A DNA stretch of 64,000 nt from Zygnema circumcarinatum. Lineage: Eukaryota; Streptophyta; Zygnematophyceae; Zygnematales; Zygnemataceae. Shown here one piece after another: positions 35,736 to 46,930 of the stretch. Each line of letters opens with the position of its first letter. The first letter of the stretch is position 1. Position numbers and translations under genes: made by a program. The notes beneath the pieces are model-generated. The model searched no databases, was not told the origin of the DNA, and saw only the letters and a program-made list of their open reading frames with translations. Where the stretch lies: assembly GCA_037447605.1 (NCBI GenBank), contig CM074814.1:2181309-2245308 (forward strand), in the 5' to 3' direction.

Positions 35736-35824
35736 GGACTTTTGTCGTCTTGCGGCCATTTTCGTGTTGTTGCCTTCAGGTGCCGGCACTTTAAGAGTAG
35801 GATGGCCGCACGGGCGATAAAACT

Positions 35825-36265
35825 GAGACACGTCACGTCTACAAATGTGGACACGTGGCGAATTAGCATTGGTTACTATTTCCATAGAACACGCAGCCCA
35901 CGAGCCAGTTTCGCAACCTTGGACTGTTCTTTGTCAGTTTTTGGTCTTGTGCCGTAAGGCAGTTAAACTAGAATTAGGGACCATAAACCGGCCGTTAAAC
36001 GGCTGAACACGTGGCGCAAATGGTCAATGATCGGAAGGATTCGCCGTTCCGCATCGACTTTGTTGACCTTGGTTTGATCAAAAAAGTGGGTTGATGTGGC
36101 GGTTGAGAAGTGGATCCGGAGATCCATGATCGTACTGTACTTGTACCGGTCTGTTTGTGAATTTGGTGGAATCAACCGATCCTTTTTTCAGTCAAATAGG
36201 TTGTCGGGCCTTGAAATCTAACCAATGGTAATCCGCCACGTGATTATACTGTATACGTGGCGTGT
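35825..36265. promoter_or_regulatory. Cluster of ACGTGGC and CCAAT elements
   Basis: ACACGTCACGTC and GGACACGTGGCGAATTAGC with ATTGG close by (35825-35870), AACACGTGGCGCAAATGG (36007-36025), and ACCAATGG ... GCCACGTGATT ... TACGTGGCGTGTCTCAATTGG (36220-36275). Lies 0.8-1.2 kb upstream of the minus-strand start at 35040 with no closer + strand gene. Confidence 0.35.
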
Positions 36266-36475
36266 CTCAATTGGATTATACGTTCCTTGTTTTATTGTCG
36301 AGTAGAGGTCCGGACCGGGCTTTTAACTCAACGGAACCGAAAGGTTGCCGTACAGTGCTGTATGAAAGTGCAAGTACAATAGGGGGTCCTCGTATTTACC
36401 GCCCTAAGGAGTGCGTCCTCAAGAAATTCGCCCCGATTTTGCCGAAACCACCTTTTTGTACGGTAACGTGGTGTT

Positions 36476-36546
36476 AGCCGTACTGTTCGTACTATTCGTA
36501 CTGTCCGTACTGTCCGTACTGTTCGTACTAGCTGTACTAGCCGTTA
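36476..36546 (+). repeat. (CGTACTGT)n-like array
   Basis: Eight or more units of CGTACTGT/CGTACTAT/CGTACTAG in tandem. Confidence 0.8.
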
Positions 36547-36630
36547 CGGGCTTACGCAAAACTCACCTATTCTCCCCGCACTTGCCGCCGTAAGAGGCGC
36601 TCGCTCTTCTCACCTTCTTCTTGGCTTCAA

Positions 36631-36735
36631 TACGATACGGTACAATATGAAACGCCCCGATACGGTACTAGCCGTACTAGCCGTACGAGTTGTAGTATCC
36701 GATACAGACGATACGGTACGATATGGAACGGTGCG
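36631..36735. repeat. CGATACGGTAC element
   Basis: ATACGATACGGTACAATATG, GATACGGTACTAGCCGTAC and CGATACGGTACGATATGG in close order; rich in GGTAC/GTACC palindromes. Confidence 0.6.
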
Positions 36736-36935
36736 ATATGTACGGTCCAACATGAACTCTAACATAATACCGCCCGTCTATTGGTAACACGAACCTTATA
36801 TATGCAAAATCAATATTTTCGCCTCATATTGGCCAAAACCAGGGTGGAAAATATGAGGACCCCCTACTGTACAGTACTGTACAGCTTGTGGCAGGGCAGA
36901 CGCACTCTTTAGGGTTTCGACCTTTTTTTTGTAAA

Positions 36936-37067
36936 ATAAAATCTGCCCGACGGGAAAAGGTGTGTATCGAATCCAAAAAGGTGGGAAAAAAACATTTTAA
37001 AACCTTTTACATCTATTTTAAATCTGCCCGGCGAAAAAAGGGGTGTGTCGATCCAAAAAAGGGGTGG
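36936..37067 (+). repeat. Direct repeat, two ~50-bp copies
   Basis: 36936-36985 and 37018-37067 share AAATCTGCCCG, GAAAA, GGTGTGT, TCGA and ATCCAAAAA..GG in the same order, 82 bp apart. Confidence 0.75.
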
Positions 37068-37191
37068 AGTTATCACTACCTCTTCTTTTTTTCTTTTTTT
37101 CGTTTTTTACTTTTCGCGGCTGCTTCAAGGGAGGGCTTGAAGCGTTGTCGAGCCTAGGCATAATTTTCCGCTCCTAGTTTTCTTCTTTTGT

Positions 37192-37292
37192 GCTTAGGTC
37201 CTTTGCGACCAGTTATTCCTCGTGGTTCCCATGTTGTTGATTTTGTCCATGTACATTTGATGGCATCATCGCCACCGTGAGATCAATGCCAC
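37192..37292 (-). repeat. Dispersed repeat, copy 3 of 3
   Basis: Reverse complement reads GTGGCATTGATCTCACGGTGG, CCATCAAATGTACATGGAC and AACCACGAGGAATAACTGG, matching 28177-28265 and, more briefly, 17971-18033. Confidence 0.8.
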
Positions 37293-37519
37293 TTCCACTC
37301 ACTCCCTAACCCGTGCCCCCAACCCTAGCCTCAACCCTTGAACTGACTTTACAGGTTGAACCAGGAATCCATACACCAGATTCAAATGTTTCCTCCCTGA
37401 GTCCACGCCGTCCAGGCAGCCCGGCACCGACCAGTTTTTTGTCGCATTGTCAGGACAAACGACAAAAGTCCCCGCCCGACGTATAAGCTGGCGCAGCCCG
37501 TTTCGCGTACGCGTGTCGA

Positions 37520-37690
37520 CATCTAATTCTGTCACGTGTCTCCTGTGTTTGACCGTACAGTCTCCCCATGCCACGTGGCCGTGGCCGGTTTGTGCCAGTC
37601 GAGAGCGAACGTCCAACGTGGCACAAATGCGTCGAATAGAGAGACGCCACGTGGCAAATCTAGCAAGTGATCGCCACGTGGCGCTGTTGC
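37520..37690. promoter_or_regulatory. Dense G-box cluster upstream of DJ-1 gene
   Basis: GTCACGTGTC, GCCACGTGGCCG, AACGTGGCAC, GCCACGTGGCAAATC and GCCACGTGGCGC within 170 bp, about 300-460 bp before the start at 37983. Three are the perfect palindrome GCCACGTGGC. A strong candidate bZIP-bound promoter (inference). Confidence 0.55.
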
Positions 37691-37982
37691 TCCGTCTGCT
37701 CTTGCAGGCACCTGGAGGAGCTCCAAATTCCAGACTGCCAAGAGCGTTTCTTGGAAGGGCGGGCGGGCCTGCAAGGTAAGGAGAGAGGGAGAGGGTGGGA
37801 GGGAGGGAGGGAGGGAGGGAGGAAGGGAGGGTGCACATCATCACTCTCGCATGAGGCAACGCAAGAATTTTGAGCCTGTTCAGAGAGCTCTCCCACCGGA
37901 AAAGCAAAAAAAGAAAATTCTAAATCTTATAACAAGAAAAAAGTTTTGCCATATATTTTTGTGTGAATACTGACACCTCCTA

Positions 37983-40600
37983 ATGGCGGCCAGCGAAGCT
38001 CGGATACTGCAAGGGCTGGAACGGGCGCTGCTGTCAAAAGGACGGCTTTTGGGTGCTTCCACTGAACCGGCCTTGTTTTGTGCAGGGAGAAGGAGGAAAA
38101 TTGCTCCTGCAACAGGCGCGTGGACATCTTTGAGCCTGTGCAAGTCTGATTTGGGAAGGCCCTCTGATTCGGACGGAGGGAGGAGGAGAGAGATGGCATC
38201 GAGCGCTACTGAAAGAATGGAAGGATTTGATACTGGAAAGTGGCTTCAGCAGGGCAAAGTGCTGATCTGCATGTCTGGTACACTTTCCACAGTGACTTTC
38301 TTGCAGTTCTTGGAGTTCTACATTCGTGACATGTAGGGACGTTTTCTACATCGTTGTTGAAAGTGCTGCCTGCTCGTACGGTGTGAAGCTGCAGGCCTAT
38401 CGCTTAGTATGGCTGGCCATCGTCAAGGTGGACTGCTATACTATGTAAAGTAAAGTGTTAAAAAATGACGTCCTTGATGGCGATATCATGAGGATTCTGT
38501 CTGCAGGCGCGGACCATGTTACACTCAAGGGAGGAAAGGAACAAGAGACAGGATTTTTTTTGAAGGAGCTGGGAAGGCCCCTTATGAAGCTCCTGGATTC
38601 AGGTTTCGACGTTTTGGTAAGGAAACGTGCATTTAGTTGTTTGGAACTACAACGCGTAGAAAATCAGTCTGGAAAAAAAGTCAGTGACCTTGAGAAGAAA
38701 CTCGACGTCATAACTCTGCTGCTAACCCGTCTGGACAATCCTTTCCTTTGTAGTGCAGTTCGCAAGTCCTATTGGTGAGGCGCCAAAGATGGACCCCATG
38801 TCTGACAGCGGCCTTTGGTTCTCAAAATTCTGGTCAGGTGAGGACACCTTTTGGGCATAGGAATGATTGGCAATGGATCATTCGTATAGAAAAAATCCTT
38901 AAATTTATGTGAAAGTCTATACATAAGGTTTTCCGATACCATCCTTGCAAAGGAATGGATACTTGCTGTAAAGGAAAAAAATCTGTGAGCTTACACCGCT
39001 AAAGGTTCTCCTTATTCCACTGGATGTCATGGTATACTTTCATTTTACTTGGCAGGTTCGACACTGCTTGTTCTAACTAAGACGTGCACTTCAAATTTGC
39101 GTGCAGAATTGAAAAATGAGAAAGCACTTCTTCACAAAATGGAAGTAGAAAAGAACTTCAGCTCTCCCCGTAAATTTTCGTCCTTCACTGACGAGGAACT
39201 AAGTGAATACATCGGCGTGCTTGTCCCTGGAGGTCTATTTCTTTCCAGCCACACACTCACATCTGGCCGCAACTCCTTGCCATGTGCACAGGAATGGCAT
39301 GCTGCGTGTGGTTTACGAATCTGAAAGAAATTACATTTTGCTGGTTGAAGGAGAGTCCGTTTCAACACATGCGCTGTCCACCTATTTCTAATCAAAAAAT
39401 GTTGATCGTTTATCATAGGTCATGCGCCTATGGCTGACTTGTGGAAAGACGAGGACCTTGGCCGCATTCTTCTTCACTTCCATAACAGAAGCAAGCCAAC
39501 AGGTCAGAACAAAGCAGGCTTATTTCACTCTTATCATAGTGCATGGTCTTTGAGAAGGTGTCGCATACTGCTTCCTGCGTAGGTAGGTGTGCACGGCAGA
39601 GTGACCAGGTTTGAAGTGGCTGTTTACATGCACACAACCTGATGGCGGATTAGACATTACTGGACTGTAACTATTCAATTGCCGAGGTGTCGACAGCTTC
39701 AGTGCATATGTTCTGTTCCTTTGTTCCGTGCATGGCTGCACTATATAGTTTTCCACACTAATATGGCTGCATGGGCGACTCCCTTGTCATTAGGAAAACG
39801 CTGCAGGTTGATTTGCAGTGTACTAAACATTGACATCGAATGCAGGTCTTATTTGCCATGCTCCAATCGCCTTGCTGGCCACAAAGCAGGTGGAGAGTGA
39901 TAAGATATGGGCATACAAGGGCTACAAGATGACCTGCTATTCTGATACAGAGGAGAAACTGAATGAGGCTTTATGGGGACAGAACTTGCCATACAAGGTA
40001 TGGAACGACAAAAAGTTGGCCATTAGCTCTGGGGGGGCTGCAGAAGCGCATTTTGCGGCTATTCAGCTGATTTAATAATGTAAAAACATACCACATGGAC
40101 CATTTATTGCTCGAAACAATAGGAGAGCGTAGCAATCATTCCGTGCCAGAAATTCCCCCCACCTTCGTGCATGACTGGATGCAGGTAGAAACAGAGCTGC
40201 GGAAGAATGGAGCAATACTTGAAGAGGCCCTTCCAATGATGCCTAAAGTCACGACAGATCGGGAGCTTATTACTGCTCAGGTACTTTTGGGCTACAAATT
40301 TCGTCAATGTCATTTTGCTTGATATGCTTAATTCTCGAGAATTGAAATCTTGACTCGTAACTGCTCGGGACCATGGCAAGCTGACTAGTGTCTGATAAAG
40401 GGACATAGCGATGCCGTTTCTGTGTCTTGTTTTCAATCTTCCATTGACTAAATGTTGATGTGACCAAGGATTAAGCGCGGACACGTGTACTCGATGTGCA
40501 GGGCCCCACGTCTGCTGATCAGTTTGGAGAAGCCTTCGTGTCAGCGCTGAACGCAGAACTGTCCAACAAGTCCATGGACCGAGTGGCCCAAACTATCTGA
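37983..40600 (+). CDS. DJ-1/PfpI (class I glutamine amidotransferase-like) protein
   Basis: Eight exons fit in phase: 37983-38277, 38507-38616, 38759-38837, 39107-39232, 39419-39502, 39846-39997, 40185-40280 and 40502-40600, giving 346 aa. Conserved blocks: VLICMSGADHVTLKGGKEQE, GFDVLFASPIGEAPKMDPMS, YIGVLVPGGHAPMADLWKDE and LICHAPIALLA. The last holds the nucleophilic-elbow Cys at residue 235 with His236, as in DJ-1/Hsp31-like glyoxalases, chaperones and deglycases. Which activity applies cannot be read from sequence. The first ~85 residues precede the domain; their Arg/Ser/Ala-rich make-up could be an organelle presequence. Start is the first ATG. Confidence 0.88.
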
Positions 40601-41379
40601 AATTTGAACTCGGAGCGTCATCTCATGCAGCTTCAATTTTCAGATTGTTGCTGAAATTGCATTGGTGGATTTCTTGTTTTCTTTGTAAATATAAACGGCC
40701 CATGCTCCAAAAGAACAATGCACAGTACCCTTCATTTTTTGGTGAAGCCTATGTGAAAGTGCCTTCAAAAAAAAAAAAAAAAAAAAAACTCTGCGTTGCA
40801 ATGTTTGAAATGCGTTGGCTGTACCCGTCCAGAGGAGGAGGGCTCTCACAGAGGAGAATTTCAGTGACAGAGGCCTGGTAGACGCTCTATGACGAAAAAT
40901 CGCTCGCTGTTTGACGGAACTGGTTTATGAACAGTTCCACTTACAGTTGGGTCTATGGAACGTCGCCTCCAGGGGCCGCCCAGTGGGCAGCTTGACCGTA
41001 CGGTCGACCATACGGGCAATCTGGCTGATAAGCAACACGTCGCGAAAATCCATTGGTTTACGCAATAATGTCATGTTTGCCGTACAGACTTGGTCTGTCG
41101 TACTATCCCATCACGACAAGAATATTTTACACGTGTCGTATCCACAGGCTGCTGTGCGGGTCACACCTGTACCGCAGAAACGACAGCCTTTGGATGTGTG
41201 AAAGATGTGACTCATCAGCGCCAGATTTGTCGTTTTGTTGCTGAATCCCGACAATTCAAACAGAGCCGCGCCTGGTCCGTACGCACCGAATTCAACGCGA
41301 CAAAAATATGTTGACTTCAAGGGAGAATCCGCCAATCGGGGTGCTTTTGACTACTCGTTCGCCAATCAGAAAAGTGTGA
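40601..41379. other. Intergenic region
   Basis: 3' flank of the DJ-1 gene with an A-run at about 40769-40789. GACCGTACGGTCGACCATACGG at 40995-41016 is a short GTAC-type palindrome. Nothing coding is supported. Confidence 0.5.
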
Positions 41380-41585
41380 CCTGGAAAAAAATATACGTGG
41401 CAGTCCGCCATTGGTTTCTAAAAAAAGAAAAAACTTTTTGGCGAGCCGGTCTCGAACCGTTCACACGCGCCGAAAAAAAACAAAAACACAAACAGAGGGC
41501 CTTTTTTCCATCCTGTGTCGTAGTCGAGAATTGTCAATGAGGTTCCGTCACGTGTAACTTTTCTTCCCACGTGGCGTGTCACTAT
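41380..41585. promoter_or_regulatory. CCAAT/ACGTGGC elements upstream of 41906
   Basis: GCCAATCAGAAAAGTGTGACC, TACGTGGCAGTCCGCCATTGG, GTCACGTGTAAC and CCCACGTGGCGTGTCAC. They lie 320-530 bp before the next start (+). Confidence 0.5.
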
Positions 41586-41905
41586 TCGACAAAATATTGA
41601 GACAGGACCTGCAGCATGTACTTCCTCTCTCCCTACCAGAGCTTCCCCACTCTCCCTCTCCCTCTCACTTCCTCCCTCCCTCTCTCTCGCTCTCCCTCCC
41701 TCTCTCAACAACTGCAACCCTATATGCCTCCCTCTCCCCCCTACCCCCCTCCCATTCTTATGGTCTTCCTCCTGCATCCTCCGATCGAACCCTAATCTGC
41801 CCTTCACTAGCCCTAATCGACGCTCTCCAGCAATAGTTCTCCTATCGAACCCTAATTTATATCTCGAACCTTCACTTCTCTCTCTTCCCTCCACTTGCTT
41901 AAAAA

Positions 41906-42557
41906 ATGCAGCCCTCCATGGCCTCCGAGCTTCCCACCCCGCGCTCCCGCACTGCTCATTCAAGCTTTCAGCTTGAGGCTCCCACCTGCTCCTCTTCCCA
42001 CAGCGCCGATCCCCCTCCTCCCCTCTCCTCGCCGCTCCCTTCCATCCCTGCAGACTGGCGCCAAGACATGCCTTCTCCTGGAAGGCGGCATCTCTACCAG
42101 ACACAAAACAGCATGAAGAAGTCTGCTTCCAACTCCCTTCTACCGAGACAGCAGCAGCAACAGCAGCAGACGCACTTTAGAAACACCATTCTTCTTTTCG
42201 CAATGGTGCAGGTTTTTATAGTGTGGTTAGTTGTAACTGCAGTTGTTTATCTTCAGGATTTTGCCTTAAAACCAATCACCGTTGCAGGGATCCAGAATGG
42301 AGCAAGCCAGGGCTCTACAATAGGGCAGGATTCTCTCCTCCGGAAGATTGGACAACGACTGAGGCATAGCTGTCCTTTACATCCTCCAGTATGTAGATCG
42401 GAGTCGGAATTGATTCCTGAGTCGTTGCGAGAGCTGAATCATTCGGTTTCAAGAAGCAAAAGCGACCTTCCAATGGTTTTTTTTTTCGCTGGAATTGAAG
42501 GATCAGGGCACAAATTTTTTGAACAAGTGTTTCGAAACCTTCCCGTCAATTTTTCAA
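41906..42557 (+). CDS. Type II membrane P-loop/sulfotransferase-like protein, 5' exon
   Basis: First exon of a gene interrupted by an assembly gap. From ATG 41906: a cytosolic Ser/Pro-rich head with a Gln run (QQQQQQQ, 82-88), one hydrophobic anchor about 94-116 (ILLFAMVQVFIVWLVV), then a lumenal part with NHS and NFS glycosylation sites and MVFFFAGIEGSGHKFFEQVF (190-209). GxEGSGH is a P-loop-like start seen in Golgi-type sulfotransferase relatives, where it holds the PAPS 5'-phosphosulfate (family knowledge). Ends at donor GTGAGC with one extra base. Later exons may be 43460-43547 and 55870-56163. The layout fits a Golgi enzyme. Family assignment moderate. Confidence 0.6.
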
Positions 42558-43774
42558 GTGAGCTTCTTCTTCCATAAGTGAAGTCCTGTGCACTTTCCTT
42601 TCTTTCGCATGACGGGGGGCGGTGTTTTAGCTCAGGGGAAAAGCCCATCTCCATGATTGGTGCAGACGATGCTTTTTCTGTTAGTGATGATGAGTGAAGG
42701 TAATTTGAGAGTTGATACCGCTGCCAGTGGAGTTCCTGAAGACAAATTTAGAATTTGTCAAGTCATGCGATGCGGTTCATTAAATATTTTGTAAAGAAGA
42801 ACTTGATGCCTACAAACACGTTATGTGAGCATTAACTATGGGAGGGAGTATGGTAGAGGAGACTTGTGAGGCTTAGAATAATGAAATATACAGAACAGCC
42901 TGAAAAGATGCCTTGCCTGTGATGAGGTTCCTCCTCCTTCGAAAATATAATAATAAGGACCACAGCATTGAAAGTTCTCCTTCCATGTCTTTCATTGCAA
43001 AAATAAAGCGGGACCCTTCTTGAATATCTATCTCCTTTCTACCCGTAAAATGTGCTCATGGCAGTGTAAGACTGACTTGAGAAAACTACAAAGCATCTGA
43101 AATCTATAGCGTCGAAGTAACCCACAACGGCAATCCAACTTTGAACCTCGTCAAGAACACATTGAGGTTGATTTCTTGCCCTGAAACTCCCCTTAACTCT
43201 TGTGTTTAGGGCGTGAATGGTGGCGGTGAACTCAGTTGTTGCTTTCGAACCGGAATTACATCTGACCGTGGATGAGAACCAAACGAACGTGCATCCGCGA
43301 GTGGCACAAAAATATGCAGAGTATGCCCCTTTCTGCCTTTGCTTTCTCGTTCCTTTTCCTCTCACCATATCACTCCCCAAACTTTCTATGCTTAAAAGCC
43401 TCGACAGCACAAACACCAAATTCTGAATATTCCTTTCGATGTTGATGTTTTCCCTTCAGCTGTCCAAAACTTCCATATGCTCGTCCGCTAAAAGAGTATG
43501 CACGCGAGATGGCCCACCGGCTAAGAGCGGCTGGAGAAGGTGAAAATTCGCACACCCACTTCCAATTTCGCAACACTCCTTGCTTCCCTCGCCTCCTTTA
43601 AACCCTGCCTTCCTTCCTTCCTTCCTTCCTTCCTACCTTTCATTTGAACAGTAAACAAAAGCACCTAAATTACGAAAGGCCATTTCCAAATTTCCCTCTC
43701 CCCTCTCTCCCCTGCCCTCCTCCCCTCTTTCTTCCCTCCACCCCCGAAATATGAACTACTGAAATGGACCAGAT
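42558..43774 (+). other. Intron/exon region up to first gap
   Basis: After an acceptor (CCCTTCAG), 43460-43547 reads CPKLPYARPLKEYAREMAHR and LRAAGE up to a GTGAAA donor, in the style of a sulfotransferase exon, but it does not join exon 1 in phase, so at least one exon is missing. A frame at 43217-43320 (VVAFEPELHLTVDENQTNVH) may be another. CCTT microsatellite at 43606-43635. Confidence 0.35.
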
Positions 43775-43874
43775 NNNNNNNNNNNNNNNNNNNNNNNNNN
43801 NNNNNNNNNNNNNNNNNNNNNNNNNNNNNNNNNNNNNNNNNNNNNNNNNNNNNNNNNNNNNNNNNNNNNNNNNN
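43775..43874. other. Assembly gap (100 N)
   Basis: Exactly 100 N, a standard placeholder for unknown size. The left arm of the inverted repeat starts at its right edge. Confidence 0.99.
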
Positions 43875-46800
43875 TTACCTTCCCATCAAGGATGCTTGAT
43901 TCCTGTGCAATAACAAAAGACTGCTCGAAAGTGCTAGCCTGAATCGTGAAATGAATCATGGCACCCAGACAGCGTCTGCGTGCGCTTTGAACTGCAGGAT
44001 TCCCCATTGGCAGAATGCGTTTTTGGAGTCTGTGATGATATTAATGAACATGTTGCGCAATACTCTGGGAAATTTCTTATCTTTCAAATAGAACTGCAAG
44101 CATTGCTGCATATTTTTGTAAATTTGGAAAATTTCGAGTGATTCATGGAGGAACAAGAACAGATTACATTTGGATTTCAGCAAAAAGCACGCTCACACAT
44201 TGCTGGAGAAACGAGGAGACGTAACAAACAGCATGTACGAATGCATTCGTGTATTTTGCAAAATAGAAGGTGTGTCGATGAGTTAATATTAAATGAATAA
44301 GCCATCCTCTTTATTGTGATCGAATGAAAGAAGGGTAATCATAGGAACATAAAATTTGGACCGTGCGAAATACTCTTAATCATTCGCAAAGCGGATAAGT
44401 GCGAGGGTTTAGAAAGAGGAACAAGTTTTCGTCGTCACTTAGAAACCCACAGTTGAAACCGAAAAAAGTATGGGTGTGATTGATGTATCCAGGAAGGCAA
44501 GCTACTCTCTGAAACGTGCTACATGCTATGGGGAAATAAACTCAGCTGCAATACCGCATACATGCATACATCTGGAAATGTTAAGAAGTTGTGCTGGCCT
44601 TGGCGCGAGTGGAGCGATAGGCAAACACCTAAAAGACAACGAAGACAGAGCCGAGTGTCAAGCCTGAGGACGTTTTTTCTTCAGAACGACTAAGGTCGTA
44701 ATTTTCACGTATTTATATTCGGTGCTTCTTTTTATGTGGGAAAAGTAAAAAGCAATCTTCTTAAATGATAGGTGGTGGTGGTTGCACACCGGATTTGTAC
44801 GAGCAGAGGAGCAAAATGGCTTACAGGATGAACTTTCTCGAATCTGAATAAGAGCAATGTCAGAAAAACAATGCTTTTGAATGCAGCGTTCAACATGGAA
44901 CTCGAACATGCGTCGCTTATTCGTAATGAATTGAGCCGGTTTTGGATATTCTCCCACAATTTTCTTCTCCTTCCCCCCTGCATGGCAAATCTTCCTGCTT
45001 TCTGCTCGCCTGCTGGCGCTTGGCCTCCACGCAAGGCGCCATGTGTCGGCACCATGTAGATTGATGCCGCCATGCCTATACCTCGGCCAGAGATGCACTC
45101 AGTATTGTAGTTCTCAAGCCGCCTGCAGAAGAAGGTACTTCTGCAAGCTGCGATGCTGCGCTCGCCTGCGCCTCTCCTTGGCAGAAGCTCTGTCCAGCTC
45201 GTCTTACAGCCTGCAAGCATCTCATCTCTCGTTCTCCGCCCTCAGGAGAAGCAGTCTGTCTGGAAGCAGGCTCAGAAGGGGCGGCAAGTGCGAGCCATGG
45301 CGGGGATAGTGGACGTGATAACAGGCAAGAAGGGCAGGAAGCTGCCTGACGTGGTGGAGGCGAGTATTGACGAGCTGCGCAACTCCAAGTGGGAGTTTGA
45401 GAAGACGATGCGAGAGGCGAAGAAGGCGAGCAAGCCGGCGGATGATGTGAGGAAGGATGCGCTCCTGGTGGGAGCACAGGCCCGGCTCAGTCAGGCGCAT
45501 CAGAACTACTGCAATGCTTTTGTGCTGTGGAGCGAAAAGTGCTTCGAACTTGACGAGCTTGTATCGGATGAAGATCGCAAACGGCTCAATCTTCCATCCG
45601 ATGAGAATCCTCCAGTAGGTACACAAGGGGAAACAGCTGCTTCTGAGGAAACAGCTGCTTCTGGATGACTCCCAGGAGAGGAAAAGTAGGATGTGCCGCT
45701 GGTCTGAAGGAGATTGTGGAGGCAGATAGACTTCAGTGCATCTTTTCTTGTGCATGAATCTGAGACCAAACAGATTTTGAAGCACGTAAGGAATTGTAAC
45801 CTGTACAAAGTTAGGCATGCAGACATTTGATACTCCAAAAGTGGCTGCGGGATAATTTCTCTCACTTTTGTGTTTCCTTGTCAGGTTTGCCGACCCTTTT
45901 GCTGTTTCAGGTCGACAAATTGCATGCATGTTTGGGTTTTTCCTTTTTGGAATAAAATGAGGATTGGCCTGTGGACGTAAGAGATTATCGTGTGCTGTTT
46001 CAGAAATTATCTGAAGAGTGTCCCCTGAATTGGTTCAGATTGTTTTGATAATCTAAGGATTGTTGATAATATAAGAGAATTTGATGTCATGAAAATTCTT
46101 GCTTGTTTCCTGCTGCTGTGAAGTGAACGATGTTTTCACCATCTTTGGGGATTCTGCGTGTGATCGCGAGAGAGAGAGCGAGAGAGAGCGAGAGAGAGGG
46201 AGAGGGGGCATTATGTCCAGCTTTAACAATGACAGATCCGAAAAAATTCAGAAACGGAAATACCGGGCACGATACAGGATGTTGCTGCATCACGAATGTA
46301 AAATTTATGCATCTGATTGAACCGCTCAACCAAGATCTTTCAGATCTTATAAAAAAAGGGGGGTATCAAAACAGTTTGGATACCCAACAAAGCGACCAAA
46401 TCCTCTTCCTACTCCCACCCTGTCTATAGTCTTTCATACATCCTGCAGGACCTTAGAAACTCCTAGACACACTGCAGCAAATAGAGAGTCTATTACTTAC
46501 ATCTGCCAAATGCAAACAAACCAAACTCTTATGTTTGAAAAACAACATCCGCACTGCCTGACCAGAGGGCAACCAACCAAACCCTGACTGCATGCTTCAA
46601 CCTCTACCAACCATTGCAAGCAAGCTCTCCTCCAGCCCCTCCTCAATAGAGCGGCGTTCCCAAGGCAGTGGAGGGGTGCGTGAGGTAGTAGTTGGCGATG
46701 TTGCCGGCGGCCCCTCTCGGCCAGAAGCCGCCGGGCTTGGAGGGGCTGCCGGTTCCGTACACAATGCTAAGAGTCTGCGCGGGGTTGCGCGCGTAGGAGA

Positions 46801-46930
46801 GCGAGTCCGCGTTGGCGGAGAGGATGTTGGTTGTGGTTCTATTCTCCGCTCCGAGGTATTGGGGCACCACAATGTTCTCGTCGTCGATGGTGTCAGATCC
46901 ATCCAAGCGGTCGCGGAGCTGCACATGCAT
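43875..46930. repeat. Left arm of large inverted repeat
   Basis: 3,056 bp that reappear in reverse complement at 52292-55347. Matching positions always add up to 99222 (for example 45153/54069 and 46643/52579), so there are no net indels. Differences noted: 44156, 44296 and four in the innermost ~110 bp. The outer end is cut by the gap, so the arm may be longer. The outer 1.2 kb holds only small frames mirrored in the other arm, for example LKDKKFPRVLRNMFINI (43956-44183, minus here). Confidence 0.95.
45153..45668 (+). CDS. Small predicted plastid protein, copy 1
   Basis: 171 aa, no intron. The N-terminus (MLRSPAPLLGRSSVQLVLQP) is Ser/Arg/Leu-rich without acids; a processing site is likely around QVRA-MAGIVDV (about residues 47-50). 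The mature part (VVEASIDELRNSKWEFEKTM, KPADDVRKDALLVGAQARLS) is charged and helical with no cysteines, membrane segment or motif I know. The acidic tail contains TAASEETAASG. The family is unknown to me. Identical copy at 53554-54069 (-) and a diverged paralogue at 49236-49757 (+). Convergent with the desiccation gene at 46643-48335. ATG chosen by agreement with the paralogue. Confidence 0.7.
   Translation: MLRSPAPLLGRSSVQLVLQPASISSLVLRPQEKQSVWKQAQKGRQVRAMAGIVDVITGKKGRKLPDVVEASIDELRNSKWEFEKTMREAKKASKPADDVRKDALLVGAQARLSQAHQNYCNAFVLWSEKCFELDELVSDEDRKRLNLPSDENPPVGTQGETAASEETAASG

Noticed and set aside
35825-36265. Promoter of a + strand gene
   Set aside because: No + strand coding sequence starts between here and 37983, so a gene target could not be assigned with confidence.
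41430-41475. tRNA-like T-arm (GGTTCGAGACC on the minus strand)
   Set aside because: Only a three-base-pair stem forms and no anticodon arm or acceptor stem partner is visible upstream.
43217-43426. Start of a separate gene (VVAFEPELHLTVDENQ)
   Set aside because: An in-frame stop directly precedes it and no acceptor fits; at most an unproven exon of the interrupted gene.
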